Positions 6,211 to 11,000 of a stretch of DNA of 11,000 bases are shown here, piece after piece. Position 1 is the stretch's first letter; the number at the start of each line of letters is the position of its first letter. A model generated the notes under the pieces. The model was not told where the DNA came from and made no database searches. It was given only the letters and a program-made list of their open reading frames with translations. The stretch comes from Symbiodinium natans (Eukaryota > Sar > Dinophyceae > Suessiales > Symbiodiniaceae): assembly GCA_905221605.1 (NCBI GenBank), contig CAJNDS010001447.1:64001-75000 (forward strand), given 5' to 3'. A program made the position numbers and the translations under genes.

Positions 6211-6341
6211 GCCCTAAAACAACCCCAAAGCCAAAGGGGCCGGGGGGGGGGGGGGGGGGCTCTGTTGCGGAACCTGTAGGCCAAAGTCCTTGTAAGTTCT
6301 TTTAAGGCATAGTTGACTTCCACCGCTAAACCCTATAGCTT
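6211..6341. other. left flank of the retroelement with 18-base G run
   Basis: This contains a G run at 6242-6259 and ends in CTAAACCCTATAGCTT, directly next to the LTR. The last five bases, AGCTT (6337-6341), should be the target-site copy if the element makes a 5-bp duplication; its partner would lie beyond the right edge of the window. No gene is seen. Confidence 0.6.
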
Positions 6342-6601
6342 TGAAGAGCCGTGGGAGGCTCCCCAGGTGATGAGGTACGATTTCGCATGAAAGAATCCAT
6401 TGCGGCAACGCACTCAACCCTGGGACTATTTTCACCACAGCAAGAAAGAACACGTAAAGTACGTTAGCTTTGCTACTTGGCTACTGCTAACTGCTAATGA
6501 TATTGCCTGTTTGCCTGGGCCTTGGGCCTAAGAAACGGCGGAAGTAAACAGCACTACAGACTCTACTGGCCTACAGACTGCGTTGAGGGTATATTTCTAC
6601 A
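6342..6601 (-). repeat. 3' LTR (complete, 260 bp)
   Basis: In element sense it runs TGTAGAAATATACCC ... GGCTCTTCA. The inner end is set by the TG next to a purine tract, the outer end by the point where identity with the right copy stops (6342 versus 10818). It holds CTACAGACT twice (6554-6562, 6571-6579) and a small hairpin ACGTA-AAG-TACGT (6452-6464), which may be promoter elements. An AAATATA lies at the start, but dinoflagellate promoters often lack TATA boxes, so I do not call it a promoter. It carries the Gag ATG at 6400-6398; from this copy translation would read 20 LTR codons, then four host-derived codons and stop at TAG (6328-6326). Confidence 0.9.
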
Positions 6602-6610
6602 CTCCTCCTT
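6602..6610 (-). promoter_or_regulatory. polypurine tract (plus-strand primer site)
   Basis: In element sense AAGGAGGAG is followed directly by TGTAGAAAT, the LTR start. A purine tract immediately 5' of the 3' LTR is the standard primer for second-strand DNA synthesis. At nine bases it is short but correctly placed, and it fixes the inner LTR edge. Confidence 0.75.
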
Positions 6611-6889
6611 GCATCCACCGCAAGGGCAGATGCACCTTTAAAAAACCCTCTACGGCAGGCTCACTGGTCCTACCCGTCAGGGCGGAGATACAGGAAATGC
6701 ATTGCTGCAAAGAATGCTCTCCCGAGTGGCAAAACTTGGCCCTGTTTGGCTTCTTGGCACTTTGCCAGCTTCAGGTCGCTACACGCGCTATGCGGTCTTT
6801 ACCCACACTGCGCAATCTGGCCGGCTTACCCCCGGCGCCCAAATGAGTGCAGCAGACTGGAGAGTGGGTGACCTTATGCCGCGCTTCGC
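6611..6889 (-). other. 3' non-coding interior of the retroelement
   Basis: About 280 bases between the last Gag-frame stop and the polypurine tract. No long open frame on the element strand and no polymerase motif is seen. The open frames on the plus strand here (6583-6846, 6702-6893) are antisense and unremarkable. Confidence 0.6.
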
Positions 6890-7453
6890 TTAACCGGGCT
6901 TGGCTTGTGCTTTGGCTTCTTGTACTTGACGCTGGCACAGTCCCTGGCTGATGACTGCGCACCCGGCTAGCACAACGACAAGGTGGAGCAACTCGGAAAG
7001 GGCTGCATTAGCTGCGAGTTCACGAGCGCGTTGCTCCATCACACGCTCGACAGCTTCAACTGCTAGCTGTGTAAGCGCATGAACCTTAGTCACTAAATCA
7101 CGCTGCCCAAAACCATCCCCGTCTACACTCGCTGCGGCGACGGCTGGCTCATTGCAGCCGACAGACATGGCGCGAACACTGGCAGGAACTTGTGCTCCAG
7201 GTGCGCTGCGCTCACACTGCAGTTGCAAGTTGCTTTCAACTTCGAACTCAACCTTTCGGCTGCCCGTTTCAGCTCTGCTATCCCTTCGCGAGGAAGGGTT
7301 CGCAGTGTTGCACACAAGCTGTTTGCAACTTGCGGGAGCGGTGCTTGACTCACCCTCCCGGGGAGTGAGGCACTTTGCTTGTAACCTCCTCCTCAAACAC
7401 AGCCTCCTGAGTGTCCACGAGAGCGCGGGCTGGAACTGCAGTTGATGCATCAA
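6890..7453 (-). CDS. Gag-like polyprotein, C-terminal segment (frame of the first segment)
   Basis: The frame is open from upstream of 7453 to a TAA at 6892-6890. The N-terminal third overlaps the preceding segment and is probably not translated as such. The remainder is helical: QRDLVTKVHALTQLAVEAVE, a glutamate/alanine-rich stretch, then a hydrophobic LLHLVVVLAGCAVI patch before a basic-polar end. No known domain is recognised. A competing frame (7353-7123, containing LPREGIAELKRAAERLSSKL) also looks protein-like across the first half, so the exact path between segments is unsure. It follows the zinc-finger segment by a +1 shift somewhere in 7453-7350. There is no evidence that it is protease or integrase. 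Confidence 0.55.
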   Translation of the reverse strand: MMHQLQFQPALSWTLRRLCLRRRLQAKCLTPREGESSTAPASCKQLVCNTANPSSRRDSRAETGSRKVEFEVESNLQLQCERSAPGAQVPASVRAMSVGCNEPAVAAASVDGDGFGQRDLVTKVHALTQLAVEAVERVMEQRARELAANAALSELLHLVVVLAGCAVISQGLCQRQVQEAKAQAKPG

Positions 7454-8561
7454 TCTTCGTGGCTAGGCGTTTGCAACTGAAGCTCTCCTCCTGAAGCTGA
7501 CTCGCAACACCTGGCTCGGACTCGTCCTCAGCAACCTTCGCAACACACCGCTTTGTCTTTGCATGGGCTACGGAATGGGATTCAGCCATTTTCTTGACCT
7601 CCGACACCATCTCCTCCAACGCCATCCAAGTGGGATCGCTGTTGGCAGGGCTGCAACCCACTGTATCTGAAGTGGATTGCGCACGTCGTTCCAACCTGGA
7701 TGTTGGCTCCGACTCCGGGCTCACAGACATTGATGACGAGAGCTCCACTGCTCCCGCGGGGTGAGTGAGTTGTGCATTGGGGCTTTGCTTTGACGGGGGC
7801 ACCTTGCCAAGCATTTTGCCTGCATTCTTTGGCTTGGTGGGGCAATCTCTGGCCTTGTGGCCTTTGCCCGAGCATGCGAGGCAGCGAGAAGGCTTATCCA
7901 CAATGCCTCCCCAGTTGTGCACATAATAACAGCGATTCCCCCACAAACAACCAATGTCCTTGCCAAAGAATTTGCACGCGATCTGGAGCTTTGCTCTGTT
8001 GCGCCTGGGCTTTGACGTGCACTTTGGCTGAATGGCTGACGGTGCCGCGTTTGGCTCCATGTGTGAAGCGAGGCTTGCGGACTTCACGTACACTTGGGAT
8101 GTGGAATCCAAAGTGCTGTCAATGGCATTCTGTGCCCAATCCTTCCGGGTGAGGTTTACAGGCGAAGGCATCTCACACCGAAACCTCAACGCTTCAACAT
8201 CTGGCTCAACTTCCTCGCATGGGGAATCCTCCGAACGCGAATCTGAGGATCGCTGACGGGATGAGCGACTGGACACGAGACAGGAGCGAGTGGAACCTCC
8301 TGCACTATTGGGATTTGCCCTTGAACCTGATGGTTCCGAGATGCTGCTGGACGCAAGGCCATCCCCCTGGATTGGCGTGAGCCCCTCCCAACCCCCCCAT
8401 TGTGGACTCCAGATCTGGGGGTTGGAAACTGCTATTTTGGCTTGAATTTTGCCCTCTCGGCTCGAGAAATGGGGTCTGGAATCCATCGGTTTTGGCTGTT
8501 GAGGCTTGGTTACTTGCGCCCATTGCCTCATCTTGAACATGACACTCTGTGACACGTCCAT
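7350..8561 (-). CDS. Gag-like nucleocapsid segment with CCCH and CCHC zinc fingers
   Basis: This frame is open from 8582; the first ATG is at 8561, but entry is more likely by continuation from the upstream frame. It encodes 403 residues to a TGA at 7352-7350. Residues 1-190 are Ser/Pro/Arg-rich and disordered-looking. A CCCH finger lies at C196, C205, C211, H215 (C-X8-C-X5-C-X3-H; 7976-7917). A retroviral-type CCHC knuckle lies at C227, C230, H235, C240 (C-X2-C-X4-H-X4-C; 7883-7842). A basic stretch KPRRNRAK precedes the fingers. After them comes an acidic, helix-prone tail (MALEEMVSEVKKMAESH). The knuckle in Gag binds the element's RNA during packaging; the additional CCCH finger is also likely RNA-binding. 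In dinoflagellate retroelements this finger pair typically precedes the protease/integrase region, which is absent here. Confidence 0.8.
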   Translation of the reverse strand: MDVSQSVMFKMRQWAQVTKPQQPKPMDSRPHFSSREGKIQAKIAVSNPQIWSPQWGGWEGLTPIQGDGLASSSISEPSGSRANPNSAGGSTRSCLVSSRSSRQRSSDSRSEDSPCEEVEPDVEALRFRCEMPSPVNLTRKDWAQNAIDSTLDSTSQVYVKSASLASHMEPNAAPSAIQPKCTSKPRRNRAKLQIACKFFGKDIGCLWGNRCYYVHNWGGIVDKPSRCLACSGKGHKARDCPTKPKNAGKMLGKVPPSKQSPNAQLTHPAGAVELSSSMSVSPESEPTSRLERRAQSTSDTVGCSPANSDPTWMALEEMVSEVKKMAESHSVAHAKTKRCVAKVAEDESEPGVASQLQEESFSCKRLATKIDASTAVPARALVDTQEAVFEEEVTSKVPHSPGG

Positions 8562-9060
8562 CCCTTCCGGGCGGCGGTGGCTTCAACCCTGCGGCGTTGC
8601 AAACCTGCGTGAGCGAGCACGGACCTGAACCACCACACCAACCCGGGAACTCTAAACCTTTGACTTCACCCATCTGGGGAACCGTGGAAGAAGTGGGAAC
8701 AGTTTTCGCCTCTCCTCCTGGGCTTCTGAGTGGTGCTTTAAGCAAAACCACCGAATCACCCGACTCTTTTCTACCTAAATGGTGTGGTTCACGCGCACAA
8801 CGTTGCACATCATCACTTGTGGGAGGGTCCTGGGAGATGTCGCTTGCAGTTTGCGTCTCGGCCCTGCCGCACCTGACCTCAGCCTCAAACCTTTGTGACC
8901 ACTTGTGCTGATGTTTCTGCTCTGCACGGAGATGGGCCTCTTGCACACTGGGCATTGGGCCATCCCTCCCGGGAGGCGATGCATCTGGCTCTATGGCACG
9001 CATCCCTCCCAAACCGTATTGCGGTAAGAAACCCTGCTGCGGCTTCCTCCCCACATACAT
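8305..9060 (-). CDS. Gag-like polyprotein, middle segment
   Basis: Open after a TGA at 9072-9070, so it can only be entered by a +1 shift from the first segment between about 9069 and 8990. It is Pro/Gly/Ser-rich, with a charged stretch (AHLRAEQKHQHKWSQRFEAE) that could be helical. It holds two copies of the repeated peptide motif, SPPGRDGPM (near 8985-8959) and PPPPGRDGRV (near 8581-8552), whose DNA phase shows that this frame is the real one here. The last 80 residues overlap the next segment, which takes over after 8560. No catalytic motif is visible. Confidence 0.6.
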   Translation of the reverse strand: MYVGRKPQQGFLPQYGLGGMRAIEPDASPPGRDGPMPSVQEAHLRAEQKHQHKWSQRFEAEVRCGRAETQTASDISQDPPTSDDVQRCAREPHHLGRKESGDSVVLLKAPLRSPGGEAKTVPTSSTVPQMGEVKGLEFPGWCGGSGPCSLTQVCNAAGLKPPPPGRDGRVTECHVQDEAMGASNQASTAKTDGFQTPFLEPRGQNSSQNSSFQPPDLESTMGGLGGAHANPGGWPCVQQHLGTIRFKGKSQ

Positions 9061-10775
9061 CCCTTGAGGTCAACCCTTGGCGTGCTGACCCTGGGTTTGC
9101 ACTTGCGTGGGCTGATTCCACGCCTTGCGGCGGCCATTGCACGACCGGCTGTTCCTGAATGAGGCTGGGCATCATGCGCCTTTCCACCTCAGGCTTGCAA
9201 GCAAATTGGATTTGCTGCGGGGCCTCCTCCTGAACGTGAGTCCCTGCTAAACCCTGCGAGGAGCCTTTATCATCTTCTAAACCCGAAATATTTGGTGCTA
9301 TAGGGCAGTGGGTTCCCCTCAATTCTCCTGGCTGGGCCGTTGCAGCTGCACAGCTCCAGCTCTGCAATGGATCACTGGCTGCACCAGTCACCAAGCCTGA
9401 CAACAAGTCTGACTCAGCCGAACCCCTTAACCAGGGATTAGGGGTTTGGGCCTGCGGTGGAGGTGGCATTGAGCCTGCAAAACATGGAACCTGTGGTTCC
9501 TGCAAACCGTTGATTGCACCAACGGGCACGCTTGACGCAGATAGAGTGGCGCCTACGAAGGGTCCTGCCAGCTCGGCGGCTGGATTGGGACCTTGGACCT
9601 GGGCACCTTGCGCCTGTGCACCTAGGAGTCCTGCCAGCCTGGCGACCTTCGACCTGGGCACCTTGCACCTCTGGGAGTCCTGCCAGCATGGCTGCTGGAT
9701 TGGGACCTTGGACCTGGGCACCTTGCACCTGTGCACCTGGGAGTCCTGCATTGCACCAGGCCTTCCGGCCGGCGTTGCACTGCACACATTTGCACACACG
9801 CGTGATGAATCGGCACCTGCTGGTTGCATGGCGCCAGGCCTTCCGGCAGGCGGTGCACTGCTTAGAGCTGGCACACTTATGCCTGGCACGGCATTGGCAA
9901 GTGATGACAGGTTCATTCCTGTCGCGGGCGCACCTGTAGCTGCACCTGACACAGCTTCCGCCGGTTGAACCGTGCTGGAATCCAAAACCCCACCACCTTG
10001 TGCTGGCACACTCACGGGCGGCTCAACTGCACCTGAAATGGGCGGAATGGAAAGCTGCTGGGCGGCGGATTGGTTGAACCTCTCACGCAAGGCTGCGTTC
10101 TCATCTTGCAACCTTTTCATTGCCTCAGCCTGCTGTGCCATGAAATCTGCTACCTGTCGGCGCACTTCCTCCTCATGACCTCTGACTGCTTTGCAGCCAT
10201 ACCTTCCGGCAGGCGAGTTGGCATCCACCTGGACCTGCCTACCGGACCCCGGCGTCAACTGATTGATAATGGCGGCCTCATGGTCACGCCCATTGCTGGC
10301 ACAATGGCCATGCCTTCCGGCAGGCGCTATGGTCAAAACCTGCCTACCGGTTCCAGGCATCGCATGGCATTGCTTCCTGGCATGCTCTTCTAAATATTCC
10401 CCTAAACCTGGGGTCGCCAAACCTGTGCGTTGGGGGCTGGATGTTGGGCGGTCGCTTGCATGGGTGCTTGCGGAGGGCGGCGTTTGCATCATGGCTTGCC
10501 ACATTTCCCCCAACCAACTTGCACCTTCAAGCGCGCGCTCCACTAGTGATACTTGCACACTGATTGCCCTCTCATCAACACCTCTGTTTGGCGTTTGCGC
10601 CGTAGCTCTACACCTTTGACTCATGGCCCCATGTGTTGTGCCCAAATTTGGCCCGCGCGCTCCTCCTATTCCGTGTGATGTCAAAGCATTCTGAATCGGC
10701 ACCTGCACTTGGTTCGATTTGAGCTGATTGCTCCTAGACACCTGTGCAAGCCCGACCCTTCCGGATGGGGTAGCG
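8561..10775 (-). repeat. dispersed near-palindrome GCCTTCCGGCAGGC, seven copies, encoding P-x-G-R-x-G
   Basis: Copies on the plus strand lie at about 8563, 8963, 9760, 9839, 10202, 10312 and 10755. The best (10312, 9839) read GCCTTCCGGCAGGC, palindromic except for one base pair. On the element strand the codon pattern is CCN-NCC-GGR-AGG-NNN-GG, always in the same phase, giving PAGRHG, PAGRYG, PAGRPG twice, PPGRDG twice and PSGRVG. A second linked motif, CCTGCCTACCGG, occurs near 10236 and 10341 and encodes GRQV. Confidence 0.8.
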
Positions 10776-10876
10776 TCGGCCATGTTGGAGTTGCGCAGCC
10801 CGGTTGGGCTCATAACCTGAAGAGCCGTGGGAGGCTCCCCAGGTGATGAGGTACGATTTCGCATGAAAGAATCCAT
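8885..10876 (-). CDS. Gag-like polyprotein, N-terminal segment starting inside the LTR
   Basis: The ATG at 10876-10874 is the first in frame after a TAA within the LTR; 19 codons lie wholly in the LTR, codon 20 (CAG) spans its edge, and the primer-binding site is translated as the following VMSPTG. The 663-residue frame ends at 8885, but the last 55 or so residues are probably out of phase. A predicted helical block surrounds residues 108-130 (SLVERALEGASWLGEMWQAM). A coiled coil covers about 234-270 (EEEVRRQVADFMAQQAEAMK onward), suited to Gag self-assembly. The P-x-G-R-x-G motif occurs at about residues 37, 185, 222, 342 and 366. From about 375 to 420 the frame crosses a DNA tandem repeat in changing phase. 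The remainder is Pro/Ala/Gln-rich. No capsid family can be named with certainty. Confidence 0.75.
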   Translation of the reverse strand: MDSFMRNRTSSPGEPPTALQVMSPTGLRNSNMADATPSGRVGLAQVSRSNQLKSNQVQVPIQNALTSHGIGGARGPNLGTTHGAMSQRCRATAQTPNRGVDERAISVQVSLVERALEGASWLGEMWQAMMQTPPSASTHASDRPTSSPQRTGLATPGLGEYLEEHARKQCHAMPGTGRQVLTIAPAGRHGHCASNGRDHEAAIINQLTPGSGRQVQVDANSPAGRYGCKAVRGHEEEVRRQVADFMAQQAEAMKRLQDENAALRERFNQSAAQQLSIPPISGAVEPPVSVPAQGGGVLDSSTVQPAEAVSGAATGAPATGMNLSSLANAVPGISVPALSSAPPAGRPGAMQPAGADSSRVCANVCSATPAGRPGAMQDSQVHRCKVPRSKVPIQQPCWQDSQRCKVPRSKVARLAGLLGAQAQGAQVQGPNPAAELAGPFVGATLSASSVPVGAINGLQEPQVPCFAGSMPPPPQAQTPNPWLRGSAESDLLSGLVTGAASDPLQSWSCAAATAQPGELRGTHCPIAPNISGLEDDKGSSQGLAGTHVQEEAPQQIQFACKPEVERRMMPSLIQEQPVVQWPPQGVESAHASANPGSARQGLTSRDVCGEEAAAGFLTAIRFGRDACHRARCIASREGWPNAQCARGPSPCRAETSAQVVTKV
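9562..9751 (-). repeat. nested tandem repeat in the Gag ORF (66 + 49 + 66 bp spacing)
   Basis: GTCCTGC anchors occur at 9562, 9628, 9677 and 9743. The segments 9562-9627 and 9677-9742 are near copies (period 115 bp), and 9628-9676 is a shortened copy. Each copy holds GACCTGGGCACCTTGC. The 66-bp steps keep the reading phase and the 49-bp step does not. As a result the ORF reads GAQAQGAQVQGPNPAAELAG in one copy and a different, basic peptide (CKVPRSKV) twice in the others. The ORF stays open because two phases of this repeat lack stops. Confidence 0.85.
10804..10817 (-). promoter_or_regulatory. primer-binding site matching the tRNA-Met anticodon arm
   Basis: The plus strand (the primer tRNA's sense) reads TTGGG-CTCATAA-CCTGA at 10804-10820. 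It folds as a 5-bp anticodon stem (three Watson-Crick and two G-T pairs) with a 7-base loop carrying U33, anticodon CAU and A37-A38. The element strand directly after the LTR end is therefore complementary to tRNA-Met up to about position 39 or 40. Drosophila copia is primed by an initiator tRNA-Met cleaved after nucleotide 39, which gives the same geometry. Upstream, GGAGTTGCGCAG resembles a tRNA D-arm (box A), so complementarity may extend further. The tRNA assignment is an inference from the motif. Confidence 0.65.
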
Positions 10877-11000
10877 TGCGGCAACGCACTCAACCCTGGG
10901 ACTATTTTCACCACAGCAAGAAAGAACACGTAAAGTACGTTAGCTTTGCTACTTGGCTACTGCTAACTGCTAATGATATTGCCTGTTTGCCTGGGCCTTG
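10818..11000 (-). repeat. 5' LTR (partial, cut by window edge)
   Basis: Identical to 6342-6524 over all 183 visible bases, at an offset of 4,476. By comparison with the complete 3' LTR, 77 more bases should follow beyond the window. It contains the Gag start codon (10876-10874). Confidence 0.9.

Larger units (their letters stand above)
6342..11000 (-). mobile_element. LTR retrotransposon, gag-only, probably non-autonomous (right end cut off)
   Basis: Near-identical terminal direct repeats, TG...CA ends, a primer-binding site next to the 5' LTR and a polypurine tract next to the 3' LTR define the element, transcribed on the minus strand. If the 5' LTR is also 260 bp, the full length would be about 4,736 bp, ending near 11077 outside the window. 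The interior encodes Gag-like sequence with CCCH and CCHC fingers but no recognisable protease (DTG/DSG), integrase (HHCC, DDE), reverse transcriptase (YxDD) or RNase H. This layout matches what is called TR-GAG in plants, elements that depend on polymerase supplied in trans. The CCCH-CCHC pair and the tRNA-Met anticodon-arm primer site favour the Copia (Pseudoviridae-like) lineage; this assignment is an inference. The insertion looks recent because the LTRs agree at every visible position. Confidence 0.9.

Noticed and set aside
1-6230. A chromosome end (true telomere)
   Set aside because: The arrays are short, occur in both orientations, and are followed by kilobases of other sequence; no terminal array reaches the window edge.
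6214-6453. 79-residue minus-strand ORF through the 3' LTR
   Set aside because: It is in a different frame from the Gag start, runs out of the LTR into a G homopolymer (a proline run) and has no counterpart shown in the 5' LTR.
6583-6893. Two plus-strand ORFs at the 3' end of the element
   Set aside because: They are antisense to the retroelement, begin at non-ATG or internal starts, and cover the polypurine tract; shadows of GC-rich DNA.
9562-9751. CRISPR-like regular repeats
   Set aside because: Spacing is uneven (66/49/66), the 'spacers' are also repeats, and the tract lies inside a eukaryotic Gag ORF.
9510-9968. Plus-strand ORFs of 152 and 141 residues
   Set aside because: They are antisense translations of the Gag tandem repeat, which is open in several phases on both strands.
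10775-10820. A complete tRNA-Met gene
   Set aside because: Only the anticodon arm and a D-arm-like piece are present; the sequence continues into the LTR without a T-arm or acceptor stem, so it is a primer-binding site rather than a tRNA gene.

Overview
The window looks like nuclear DNA of a eukaryotic alga, most likely a dinoflagellate. Two independent signs point there. First, the left 6.2 kb is full of short TTTAGGG/CCCTAAA tracts, the telomere heptamer of plants, many algae and dinoflagellates. Second, the right 4.7 kb is a retroelement whose Gag-like protein carries a CCCH finger followed closely by a CCHC knuckle, a pairing I associate with dinoflagellate LTR elements. No prokaryotic gene, operon, CRISPR array or complete RNA gene is visible. 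Calling it a dinoflagellate is an inference; another TTTAGGG alga cannot be excluded.

Positions 1-6341 hold a gene-poor mosaic. At least thirteen telomere-like tracts occur in both orientations, with unit variants TTTAGGG, CTTAGGG, TTCAGGG, TTTGGGG and the octamer TTTAGGGG. Between them lie G- or C-homopolymer runs, small perfect hairpins, short tandem and direct duplications, and a few GC-richer islands that read like exons. The best islands are on the minus strand: a 26-codon ankyrin-like protein start at 2360 with a good splice donor, and an ankyrin-repeat piece (TPLHAASRAGNLNL) near 1580 that a telomere-like tract interrupts. Weaker candidate exons are at 3784-3688 (minus), 4082-4210 (plus, with a reverse-transcriptase-like GVPQGSA) and 5029-5069 (plus). 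I cannot join these into one gene.

Positions 6342-11000 are a minus-strand LTR retrotransposon that runs off the right edge. Its 3' LTR is 6342-6601 (260 bp, TG...CA) and its 5' LTR is 10818 onward; the 183 bases seen in both copies are identical. A polypurine tract abuts the 3' LTR. The primer-binding site matches the anticodon arm of a Met tRNA (CAU), which suggests a half-tRNA primer like that of Drosophila copia. The only coding content is about 1,330 codons of Gag-like protein spread over three reading frames. I see no protease, integrase, reverse transcriptase or RNase H, so the element is probably non-autonomous and moved in trans.

The most unusual points are that the Gag start codon and its first 19 codons lie inside the LTR, that the LTRs look brand new while the ORF is frame-broken, and that a near-palindromic DNA motif encoding P-x-G-R-x-G recurs seven times through the Gag.
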